This document shows positions 55,412 to 63,289 of a stretch of 64,000 nucleotides of DNA, in pieces. This DNA comes from Maribacter arcticus. GTDB taxonomy: Bacteria > Bacteroidota > Bacteroidia > Flavobacteriales > Flavobacteriaceae. Below the pieces are notes generated by a model. That model ran no database searches, was not told where the DNA came from, and saw nothing but the letters and a program-made list of their open reading frames with translations. The stretch's first letter is position 1. Each line of letters opens with the position of its first letter. Location of the stretch: assembly GCF_900167935.1 (NCBI RefSeq), contig NZ_FUYL01000010.1, positions 62,001 to 126,000 on the forward strand, read 5' to 3'. The translations under genes and the position numbers were made by a program.

Positions 55412-55960
55412 CTATTGATTAGTACTGTTTTCCAACGCTTTAATTGCGCCTTCATAACGAATAGAATTTCGATTACTGAGGCTTACAGATACACTCGTAG
55501 ATTTACTTGGAAAGATGGCCATTGTTACATGATAATTGTCGGACTTGTCCCTAATATTAAAACTGATATGGTATTTACCTTTATCAGAATCAATGGTTTG
55601 CACATAATCTTCAGGAATTCCGTTAAACTCAATTCCTGTTGCTGAACCGTAGCCACCTCCAAATTGACGTTCGCCATAATAAGGTAAATTAGCTGAAACA
55701 CTATCACCAAAAACTTTTAAGTAATTGGGATTTCCGGCCAAATTAATACGGGCCACATTGCTGCCTGGTGGTATTAGCCCTGAATTAGCTACAGCATTCA
55801 TACTTTGAGTAACCATTGGGTTTGCCCAATCAGCAGTAAACTCAAAAGATTTTGAAGCCATAAGTGTATGAATAGGATCATTGTCACTGATACTGTTTTT
55901 GGTTGAAGAACAACCAAACAATACGCTTAACACGAATATAGAGGCTATAACTGTTTTCAT
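55412..55960 (-). CDS. DUF4251 domain lipoprotein
   Basis: 182 residues from the ATG at 55960 (MKTVIASIFVL). Lipobox LFGCSST. DUF4251 hallmarks: FEFTADWANPMVTQSMNAVA, YLKVFGDSVSANLPYYGERQFGGGYGS and the closing NRNSIRYEGAI. The family is envelope-associated and of unknown function in Bacteroidetes. Convergent with the propeller gene (15-base gap). Confidence 0.88.
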   Translation of the reverse strand: MKTVIASIFVLSVLFGCSSTKNSISDNDPIHTLMASKSFEFTADWANPMVTQSMNAVANSGLIPPGSNVARINLAGNPNYLKVFGDSVSANLPYYGERQFGGGYGSATGIEFNGIPEDYVQTIDSDKGKYHISFNIRDKSDNYHVTMAIFPSKSTSVSVSLSNRNSIRYEGAIKALENSTNQ

Positions 55961-56071
55961 AGGTTTTGTGGTATTTACCACCTTATAACTAGCTAAATCT
56001 ATACCAAACTATAAATAGAATAAGAAGCAGTATATATTAATAATAATTGGTGAACCAACTATCAAACTCAA

Positions 56072-56401
56072 CTATTGAATAAGGGTTTTAATAGACTTTC
56101 TAGTTTTATGAGTGTACTCCATAACATCACTTTCTAGTGCTACAGTTTCCTCAATGTGAAAATTTACAGATTGGTACTGATCTGGCAAAAGCTCATTGGT
56201 ACGTTTTAAATAATTTAAAAGGGTTTCGTTTGCAGCTGCCAGCTTCCCTATTTTATCTTTTAGATACGCTTTAGTCTCAAAAAGAGCCATAGTAGAAGGT
56301 TCATATAAATATGAATCTATAAGGGTTCTAAAATATTGAAGCGTACTATAACAACGCTCCAATTCCCCTAAACATTTAGATGTATCCTGTTCATTTTCCA
56401 T
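56072..56401 (-). CDS. Small helical hypothetical protein
   Basis: 109 residues from the ATG at 56401 (MENEQDTSKC). Charged, mostly helical, coiled-coil-like (ELERCYSTLQYFRTLIDSYL, FETKAYLKDKIGKLAAANETLL). No signal peptide. Function unknown. Separate transcript. Confidence 0.65.
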   Translation of the reverse strand: MENEQDTSKCLGELERCYSTLQYFRTLIDSYLYEPSTMALFETKAYLKDKIGKLAAANETLLNYLKRTNELLPDQYQSVNFHIEETVALESDVMEYTHKTRKSIKTLIQ

Positions 56402-56598
56402 AGGGCAAGGTTTTAAAATGAAAATGTGGGAAATATATTTCAAATTAAGGTAAGAAGTTTGAATATGAACTATGATTGTTATAGTTTAACTAAACTTTAA
56501 AATTTCAACACTTTCGTTAACGATTTAGAAACAAAACGATTAGCAATTGATAACTCAAATAAGCTATTTATTAAATCTTTTTTTAGTTGTTAAGAAGA

Positions 56599-56628
56599 TT
56601 TGAAATGAGTATCTTAATCTAAACTTTG
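56599..56628 (+). promoter_or_regulatory. Putative promoter of hpf/raiA-type gene
   Basis: TTTG (56599-56602) is 18 bases upstream of AAACTTTG (56621-56628), one mismatch from TAnnTTTG. The box ends 5 bases before the ATG at 56634, so the mRNA would be leaderless. Confidence 0.4.
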
Positions 56629-56633
56629 AACCT

Positions 56634-56936
56634 ATGAATATCAATTTTGAATACGACGATGTGAAAGCCAGCAACCGATTGGAAATTATGGCTGCCCAAA
56701 AATTAGAAAAATTATTGGATAAGTTTGATTTTATAGTAAGATCCGATGTTTTTTTCAAGACTGAAAATACATCATCACCTGATACAGGTATGGTATGTAA
56801 TATACGTTTGAGCGCGCCTGGACCTCGCTTATTTGCTCAATCTTCTACAGGAAGTTTCGAAGCATCTATAGCTTCTTCGGTAGAAGATTTACAGAGACAG
56901 TTAGAAAAACGAAAAGCTAAAATGCAATCGCATTAG
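56634..56936 (+). CDS. hpf: Ribosome hibernation-promoting factor (HPF/RaiA-like)
   Basis: 100 residues, the length of short HPF. The beta-alpha-beta-beta-beta-alpha fold is evident (MNINFEYDDVKASNRLEIMA, KFDFIVRSDVFFK, NIRLSAPGPRLFAQSSTGSF, SIASSVEDLQRQLEKRKAKM). Binds the 30S subunit and promotes 100S dimers or protects idle ribosomes in stationary phase. Convergent with the next minus-strand gene. Confidence 0.92.
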   Translation: MNINFEYDDVKASNRLEIMAAQKLEKLLDKFDFIVRSDVFFKTENTSSPDTGMVCNIRLSAPGPRLFAQSSTGSFEASIASSVEDLQRQLEKRKAKMQSH

Positions 56937-56954
56937 ACTTAATTTTAATACGAT

Positions 56955-57296
56955 TTAATCTTCAAAATTATCCTCGGATTTAGTTTTACTTGCGATAACA
57001 TTTTGAATTTTTTCAGAAAACGGATTGCGCTTTAATTCTTCAATTAGGCGCTTTCTTTTTTTATCAGATATATCAAGTGAATCCAATATCTCTTTAGTTC
57101 GATATTGAAATGCAATTCTGCTTTGCTTTAACGCAATACGTTCAGAAACAGACAATACATAATCAGCCTCAAATTTCTTAAGAAGAGTTCTCTTGTTTAT
57201 TTTAGCATTAATCGTATCAGCATCTTGTGCGAAAGTAGTGTTCACACCTAAAAGTAGGTATATGAAAACACCACCCAATAAGGTTAGTTTTTTCAT
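56955..57296 (-). CDS. Small secreted hypothetical protein
   Basis: 113 residues with a signal peptide (TLLGGVFIYLLLGVNTTFAQ), then an Arg/Lys-rich helical domain (INKRTLLKKFEADYVLSVSER, YRTKEILDSLDISDKKRKRLIEELKR). Function unknown; predicted periplasmic. 18 bases from the convergent hpf stop. Confidence 0.7.
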   Translation of the reverse strand: MKKLTLLGGVFIYLLLGVNTTFAQDADTINAKINKRTLLKKFEADYVLSVSERIALKQSRIAFQYRTKEILDSLDISDKKRKRLIEELKRNPFSEKIQNVIASKTKSEDNFED

Positions 57297-57703
57297 TTCA
57301 ATAGTTGTTCTTCTAGAAATGTAATACTATATTTTCGAACACCAACATATACTAATGCAAGATGCTATTAATCGATAGAACTAAACAGTTTATCCTTTGA
57401 ATTAATTATAGCTTTTGTGAAATCTATCCCCATAAAATCGGACTTATAATCTGTTGTAAAAACGCTTTATCTCTATACCCTTAATACACTAATCCTACTT
57501 ACCACTATGACAGGCTAACGATGTAGTATTTAATTTAATAGGAGCCCTAATAAATGTAAAAGTTATAATCTATTGCAAAACTATAGGAGTAATTCGATAG
57601 ATGATTGCAAGGTTAAAATTTTGATTATCAAGCAGTAAACATTTTGATAAAATAAAACTCTAAATGTCAAAATTTAATACCTTTGCACTTCCAAAAAAAT
57701 GAT
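57297..57703. other. Gene-free region upstream of terC
   Basis: AT-rich, with no credible frame or structure. The only feature is the promoter box near its end (57678-57685). Confidence 0.5.
57678..57685 (+). promoter_or_regulatory. Putative Bacteroidetes promoter of terC-type gene
   Basis: TACCTTTG is a perfect TAnnTTTG match ending 18 bases before the ATG at 57704, implying a leader of about 14 bases. No clear -33 TTTG at 17-20 bases upstream. Confidence 0.5.
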
Positions 57704-58642
57704 ATGATAGTCTGGATTGTTTTTATTGTCTTTGTACTTATTTTTCTTGCTTTAGACCTTGGCGTGTTCCATAAAAACGACCATGTTATAAAATCTAAAG
57801 AAGCAGGTATTTGGACTGCAATTTGGGTTACTATTGCTTTTAGCTTTAGTGGTGTTATTTATTGGTTGTTTAATTCTGGATTGATTGATAACCCAACCGG
57901 ACTAACACCTAACAACGCTGTTTTAAAATATATTACAGGGTATTTAATAGAACTTTCTTTAAGTGTAGACAATATTTTTGTAATCGCAGTTATCTTCAGT
58001 TCATTCAAGATTCCTCCTTTATATCAGCATAGGGTGTTATTCTGGGGAATTTTAGGAGCAATTGTTTTTAGAGCGTTAATGATTTTCTTCGGAGTTGCTT
58101 TGATTACCAAATTTGAGTGGATAATTTATATTTTCGGAATTTTCCTCCTTTACACCGCATTTAAAATGTTGAAGGGTGACGAAAATGATTTTGACCCTAA
58201 AAACTCATTTGTATTTAAACAAATTAAAAAGATATATCCGATAACAACCTCCATCCATGGTCATGATTTTTTCGTAAAAAAAATAGGTGTCAATGCCGCT
58301 ACTCCCCTATTCATAGCGCTTATAGTAATAGAACTAACCGATATTCTATTTGCCTTAGATAGTATACCAGCCATATTAGCAATTACCACAGACCCTTTTA
58401 TCGTATTTACCTCCAATATTTTGGCGATTTTAGGTTTACGATCAATGTATTTCTTAATCTCACGAATGTTGGAGAAATTTAGATACATCAACTATAGCCT
58501 AGTTGTGATACTAGCTTTTGTAGGATTAAAGATGCTTTTCTCACATTATTTAGAATTACCAGAGTGGGTTTCTATAGTGGTAATTTCTGTTGCTTTAGCA
58601 TCAGGGGTGTTATCTTCGATGTTTATTAAAGAAAGAGACTAA
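57704..58642 (+). CDS. TerC/Alx family membrane protein
   Basis: 312 residues from the ATG at 57704 (MIVWIVFIVF); the frame continues back to TTG at 57683. Nine or so TM helices. The family motifs are DLGVFHKNDHVI at the start, LIELSLSVDNIFVIAVIFSSF and IELTDILFALDSIPAILAIT. Alx/TerC proteins handle Mn2+ or tellurite-related metal at the inner membrane. Convergent with the acyl carrier protein gene. Confidence 0.92.
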   Translation: MIVWIVFIVFVLIFLALDLGVFHKNDHVIKSKEAGIWTAIWVTIAFSFSGVIYWLFNSGLIDNPTGLTPNNAVLKYITGYLIELSLSVDNIFVIAVIFSSFKIPPLYQHRVLFWGILGAIVFRALMIFFGVALITKFEWIIYIFGIFLLYTAFKMLKGDENDFDPKNSFVFKQIKKIYPITTSIHGHDFFVKKIGVNAATPLFIALIVIELTDILFALDSIPAILAITTDPFIVFTSNILAILGLRSMYFLISRMLEKFRYINYSLVVILAFVGLKMLFSHYLELPEWVSIVVISVALASGVLSSMFIKERD

Positions 58643-58650
58643 GGAAGCTG

Positions 58651-58905
58651 TTATTTACTTTTCAGTTTTGTATCTATAATTGCCATGGCATCGTTTACCG
58701 TTTGCATTTGGTCCATATCATCGTTTTCTAATCGAATATCAAAAGCATCCTCTACATCTAGAACAATGTCTACTAGGTTAGCGGAATTGATATTTAAATC
58801 ATTCATGAAATGACTATTCTGCTCAACATCTGCAACAGTCACATCTTCAGGAAGGTATATTTTAATAATATCCTTTAATTTTTGATATTTAATTTCTTCT
58901 AGCAT
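58651..58905 (-). CDS. Acyl carrier protein of the type III PKS cluster
   Basis: 84 residues. The phosphopantetheine site is Ser41 in NINSANLVDI (the family usually reads DSL), so the serine sits in a non-canonical NSAN context. Surrounding helices (MNDLNINSANLVDIVLDVED) match ACPs. Carries acyl intermediates for the neighbouring ketosynthase, dehydratase and reductase. Last gene of the minus-strand cluster; 63 bases after the ketosynthase. Confidence 0.9.
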   Translation of the reverse strand: MLEEIKYQKLKDIIKIYLPEDVTVADVEQNSHFMNDLNINSANLVDIVLDVEDAFDIRLENDDMDQMQTVNDAMAIIDTKLKSK

Positions 58906-58968
58906 CTTTTTATATTTTTATACCAAAAGGTATGTTTTAATGTTTTTTTAATTGAGCTCCTAAAGAAT

Positions 58969-60243
58969 TCAATCGGAATAGGCTTTAAAAATAACACATG
59001 CGTTAACATCTCCAAAACCAAAACTTGCTTTAGCAATTATTCTGGGCGTATAACTTATTGTCTTTCTTGGAATACAATCTTCTGAAATTAATGATTGTAT
59101 TTGAGTATGTATATCATCACAATTTACATTCTTAAACACCACATTTTCTTGAAATTGTAAAATAGTCGCTACACTCTCTATACTACCAGCTGCTGCCAAG
59201 CAGTGACCTATAGACCCTTTAAAAGAATTAACAAATGGGAAATCTTTTCCTGACCGATTCAAAGCCATGCTCCAATTTTCAATTTCTAAAGCATCTTTGG
59301 CCGTAGCAGTTAAATGACCGTTTATCACATCGACTTCAGATGCTTTTATGCCCGAATTGAAAATAGCATTACGAATACAACGCTGTACCGCTATACTGTT
59401 TGGTGCTGTCATAGAACCTTCTCCTAATTGACCGCCACTATTAATTTCTCCGCCCAATACTTCAGCATATATATGTGCACCTCTTTTCTGTGCGCTTTCT
59501 AGGGATTCTAAAATTAGAGCTCCTGCCCCACTTCCAGGAACAAACCCGCTAGCAGATGCACTCATGGGTCTACTGGCTTGGGAGGGATTATCGTTATATG
59601 CTCTAGGTAAAATACGCATAGCATCAAATCCGCCCCATACATACGGGCCACTATCACTACAGCTTCCCGTTAGCATAATCTCGGCTTTCCCTTGACTAAT
59701 ACGGTCGTATGCCATAATAATACCTTCTGTACCTGTCGTGCATGCAGCAGAATTGGTTGTTACTTGGTTACCGCAACCCAACAATCCGCCTATATAAGCA
59801 CTAATTCCGCTGGCCATCGTTTGTATGACAGAAGTACTGCCCAATCTTCGAACGTTACCTTCATCAATAAGGTGAATGGCTTCTCTAAATTTATCTACAC
59901 CCAAAATACCTGTCCCGAAAAGTATACCTCGGTCCCAGCTAGGCTCTTTTGTCTCGTTCTTTTTTAAACCAGCATCTTTCCATGCATCTACCCCCGCTAT
60001 TACACCGTATACGATTCCTGTAGCATTCAGCCCCCGTCTTTCAAGCGGTGTAAAATAATTATCAATAAGATTATCTTTCACCAAGGGTTCACCAGCTATC
60101 TGACAGCCGAACCCTAATTTTTCTAAAATAGGTTGATGCCGAATGCCACTTTTACCCTCTAAAAGAGATTGGGTGAAATCGGTAAGCCCCACTCCATTTG
60201 GCGCACATACTCCCAACCCTGTAATCACTACTCGTCTACTCAT
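58969..60243 (-). CDS. Beta-ketoacyl-ACP synthase (FabF-like)
   Basis: 424 residues from the ATG at 60243 (MSRRVVITGLGVCAPNG); the longer frame to 60252 reads into the dehydratase stop. Catalytic triad: Cys168 in NSAACTTGTEG, His310 in NGHLTATAKD and His347 in KGSIGHCLAAAGS (with Lys342). FabF/KASII-like fold. It extends an acyl chain on ACP. The start overlaps the dehydratase stop by 8 bases (ATGAGTAG), so it is translationally coupled. Confidence 0.92.
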   Translation of the reverse strand: MSRRVVITGLGVCAPNGVGLTDFTQSLLEGKSGIRHQPILEKLGFGCQIAGEPLVKDNLIDNYFTPLERRGLNATGIVYGVIAGVDAWKDAGLKKNETKEPSWDRGILFGTGILGVDKFREAIHLIDEGNVRRLGSTSVIQTMASGISAYIGGLLGCGNQVTTNSAACTTGTEGIIMAYDRISQGKAEIMLTGSCSDSGPYVWGGFDAMRILPRAYNDNPSQASRPMSASASGFVPGSGAGALILESLESAQKRGAHIYAEVLGGEINSGGQLGEGSMTAPNSIAVQRCIRNAIFNSGIKASEVDVINGHLTATAKDALEIENWSMALNRSGKDFPFVNSFKGSIGHCLAAAGSIESVATILQFQENVVFKNVNCDDIHTQIQSLISEDCIPRKTISYTPRIIAKASFGFGDVNACVIFKAYSD

Positions 60244-60688
60244 TATGTACACCCATCATGCCTGCCAATATACCTTTACAGACCAGTTTATCTTCTTCAT
60301 TAAACATTTTAACATTGCACTTTAATTTATGAAACCTAAAGTAAATAAGTTCTGAGGTAACCCGAACACGTTCTCCGGGAAAAACTGGTAGTAAAAATTC
60401 CATTTGAGAACTACTCATTCCTATTTTTAGGTCTTCTATGTTATTTTCTTCCCCCAAAAGATAAAGCCCCAAACTGACAAGACCAATTTGCGCACAGCAC
60501 TCGGTTAATATTACTCCTGGCGTTACTGGATTATTCTTAAAATGACCATCATAAAATGTAGCATCAGGTTTAAACGTATACGTTCCTTCTGCACTTTTCT
60601 CATCTACCTTTAAAATCTCATCAACAAACAGAAAAGGCTCCGAGTAGGGTAATCTATTCACTATCCACTGAAATGGTTTTCTTATCAT
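60236..60688 (-). CDS. 3-hydroxyacyl-ACP dehydratase (FabZ-like)
   Basis: 150 residues. Hot-dog fold with the FabZ active site: His49 in FYDGHFKNNPVTPGV and Glu63 in LTECCAQIGL. Dehydrates 3-hydroxyacyl-ACP. 10 bases after the SDR gene and overlapping the ketosynthase gene. Confidence 0.92.
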   Translation of the reverse strand: MIRKPFQWIVNRLPYSEPFLFVDEILKVDEKSAEGTYTFKPDATFYDGHFKNNPVTPGVILTECCAQIGLVSLGLYLLGEENNIEDLKIGMSSSQMEFLLPVFPGERVRVTSELIYFRFHKLKCNVKMFNEEDKLVCKGILAGMMGVHNE

Positions 60689-60698
60689 CGATTATATC

Positions 60699-61481
60699 TT
60701 AAATTAAACTTTCCCCACCATCTACTTTGATTACGGTACCAGTAATCCACTTTGCTTCATCGGTGGTTAGCATATAAACCGCATTTGCCACATCATTAGG
60801 AGTTGTTAATCGATTATTAGGATTTCTTTTCAATGCATTTGCTTTAATCTGCTCATAACCCGGAATCATAGATAAAGATTTGGTCATCGTAATACCTGCT
60901 TGTATACAATTCGCTTTTATACCGATTGGTGCAAATTCCAGAGCAATACTTCGTGTCAATGCCTCTAAAGCCACTTTAGCTACAGAAACGGCGCTATAAT
61001 TTGGTAAAGCTTTGGTATTACCCTCACTTGTAAACGAAATTATTCTAGTATCTGAGGCAAATAACTTTGTAGCGACTAATGCCTTTGTCCAATCATATAA
61101 ACTCAATGCCATTGCATCGAATGTTATTCTGAAATCAGTATCGGTAAGGGTTGAATTACTTTCGGAATACATTGGCTTCAATGCTCCCTTTGCAACACTA
61201 TGTACCAAAACTTTAATTTGATGCCCTTTTGGTAATTGGTGTTCTATATCGGAGATGATAACTGGACGCTTTTCTGCATTTAAGGCATCGGCATTCAATG
61301 TTATCAGTTGATTACCAAATGCACGAATCTCGTCAAAGGCATTTTCAATAGTATCCATATCAGAACGTCTATCTCGATGAACGATTATGATGTGATAACC
61401 ATGACTTGCTAATTTCTTTGCTGTAGCCAAACCAAGTCCGCTACTACCGCCTAAAATCAATGCCCAAAAATTAGTTTTCAT
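60699..61481 (-). CDS. SDR family acyl-ACP reductase (FabI/FabL-like)
   Basis: 260 residues. Rossmann glycine motif GGSSGLG (11-17), NAG-type region VLVHSVAKGA and catalytic Tyr162/Lys169 with six residues between (YSAVSVAK), the spacing of enoyl-ACP reductases FabI/FabL rather than the YxxxK of FabG. It may reduce enoyl-ACP (or ketoacyl-ACP) intermediates. 21 bases after the type III PKS gene. Confidence 0.85.
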   Translation of the reverse strand: MKTNFWALILGGSSGLGLATAKKLASHGYHIIIVHRDRRSDMDTIENAFDEIRAFGNQLITLNADALNAEKRPVIISDIEHQLPKGHQIKVLVHSVAKGALKPMYSESNSTLTDTDFRITFDAMALSLYDWTKALVATKLFASDTRIISFTSEGNTKALPNYSAVSVAKVALEALTRSIALEFAPIGIKANCIQAGITMTKSLSMIPGYEQIKANALKRNPNNRLTTPNDVANAVYMLTTDEAKWITGTVIKVDGGESLI

Positions 61482-61502
61482 TCTTCTAATTACTTTTATA
61501 AA

Positions 61503-62558
61503 CTACCATTCGATTAGAACTCGCTGTGCCGAAAAACCAGGACCAAAACTTAAAATGAGTCCTTGTTCACCTGTTGGTATCTCTTTTTCTAAAAAACGTT
61601 CTAAAACGTAAAGAACAGTAGCACTGCTCATATTACCATACAGTCTTAAAACTTCGCGGGTATCGTCAATATTCTTTCCTAAAGCACCAAATAATGATTC
61701 TACGGTTTGTACTATTTTTTTTCCTCCAGGATGAAAAATTAGATGGTCGACTTTATGAATATCACTTCCATATTTTTCCAAGAATGGGTGAACAATGTCC
61801 GAAAAATGATTTGATATTGTTTCTGGCACCGCTGGATCTAGAATCATCTTTAATCCATGATTAGTCAAATCGAAACCCATCATTTGGGTAGCATCTTTAA
61901 AGTGGTACATTTCCTCACCAATAATTTTAGGGCCAACAGCATCTTCTTCAGAAGATAAAAGTACACAAGCCGCACCATCGCCAAAGATTGCAGCACTTAC
62001 CATATTGGCCATAGAATAATCATTGAATTGGAAGGTTGCGGTCGGACTCTCAACTGAGACCAAAGCAATTCGCTTACCTGGATTAGATTTAAGGAAATTA
62101 TGTGCGTAGATGAGACCTGACACCCCAGCAGCACAACCCATCTCAGTCACAGGCAGCCTAACAATATCTTGACGCATACCGAGTTCATTGATTAAATAAG
62201 CATCTAAGGAAGGTATCATAATACCCGTACAACTTACCGTTATGATATAATCGATAGAATCAGCTTGCCAGCTACTCTTTTGAAGAGCGTTTCGCAGCAC
62301 ATTTGCTCCCATACGTTTCGCCTCCCTAACATAAATTTTATTTTTATCTTCAAAAGTGGTGGCTACAAATACCTCTTCTGGGGGCATTATGGAATATCGC
62401 TTGTCTACGGCGGCACCTTCAAAAATCTTAATGACCTTACGTGTAAAGCGCTCTTCCTGACCGCTTAACCAAAATTCAACTAATGGCAGTATATCCTTTG
62501 TATATCTAAAATACTCAGGTAATTCTTTGGTAACACTAACAATTCTTGTTTGATTCAT
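61503..62558 (-). CDS. Type III polyketide synthase (chalcone/stilbene synthase superfamily)
   Basis: 351 residues. Catalytic triad Cys142 (EMGCAAGVSGL), His276 (LIFHPGGKKIV) and Asn309 (RLYGNMSSATVLYVLE), plus SFGPGFSAQ near the end. Such enzymes take an acyl starter and add malonyl units, then cyclise to alkylresorcinols, alkylpyrones or related phenols. Start codon ATG at 62558, 23 bases after the methyltransferase. The central enzyme of this cluster. Confidence 0.95.
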   Translation of the reverse strand: MNQTRIVSVTKELPEYFRYTKDILPLVEFWLSGQEERFTRKVIKIFEGAAVDKRYSIMPPEEVFVATTFEDKNKIYVREAKRMGANVLRNALQKSSWQADSIDYIITVSCTGIMIPSLDAYLINELGMRQDIVRLPVTEMGCAAGVSGLIYAHNFLKSNPGKRIALVSVESPTATFQFNDYSMANMVSAAIFGDGAACVLLSSEEDAVGPKIIGEEMYHFKDATQMMGFDLTNHGLKMILDPAVPETISNHFSDIVHPFLEKYGSDIHKVDHLIFHPGGKKIVQTVESLFGALGKNIDDTREVLRLYGNMSSATVLYVLERFLEKEIPTGEQGLILSFGPGFSAQRVLIEW

Positions 62559-62581
62559 AGTTGTTCTTAGTCTTCAATCTA

Positions 62582-63289
62582 CTACTTCTTTTTTAAAACC
62601 CATACATATCGAAAGGCCCATTTCCATTCAATTTGGTGAGATGCATTTTTTACTTGAGCTGCATACCCCATTAAATCTTTCTTTTTAAACGCTCTTCGTA
62701 TCGATAGCAGCCCATCTTTTTTGGCTATTTCTGTTTTAATAAAAAAGAAGCTAAACGCCTTGAATAAATAATAAGCTATAGGATTACGCTCTAAATCATT
62801 GATAACGACCCCTATAGAAGCGAGGGAATTAAACTGATTTACAAATTGAACCACGCCTTTATCTGTGAAATGATGAAGGGTCAACGTAGTCATTACCACA
62901 TCTATACTATATGCTGAGAAATCAGCAGTTAAAATATCGGCTTCTAAATAAGTAATCTCAGGATATTCTGTGGAATAATAGGTTGCTAATTCTAGCCCTT
63001 GTTTATTTAAGTCTACTCCTATTAACTTGAGGTGAATATTTCGCTTTCTAGCTTCCAAAGCCAGCTTTCTAAGCATGGTTCCTTCCGCACAACCCATATC
63101 TAAAATCGTATACGATTCCTTATTTTTTAATGCAAGAAGCTTAAAAACAGCACTTAAAGTAATACTATAACCACCTAGTAGCCTATTTACCTTATTTATA
63201 TCCTGTAGTATCGTATCCAGTTCTTTGGTAGTACCAGAATAGGTATCCATAATCTCAATTTCAGTACTTCGCCGTGTAAAATCTACCAT
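62582..63289 (-). CDS. SAM-dependent methyltransferase of the PKS cluster
   Basis: 235 residues. Class I methyltransferase: motif I ILDMGCAEGTMLRKLALEA, motif II ADILTADFSAYSIDVVMTTLTL and a Trp/Phe-rich C-terminus. Likely O- or C-methylates the phenolic product. TAATG junction with the upstream oxidoreductase stop. Confidence 0.9.
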   Translation of the reverse strand: MVDFTRRSTEIEIMDTYSGTTKELDTILQDINKVNRLLGGYSITLSAVFKLLALKNKESYTILDMGCAEGTMLRKLALEARKRNIHLKLIGVDLNKQGLELATYYSTEYPEITYLEADILTADFSAYSIDVVMTTLTLHHFTDKGVVQFVNQFNSLASIGVVINDLERNPIAYYLFKAFSFFFIKTEIAKKDGLLSIRRAFKKKDLMGYAAQVKNASHQIEWKWAFRYVWVLKKK

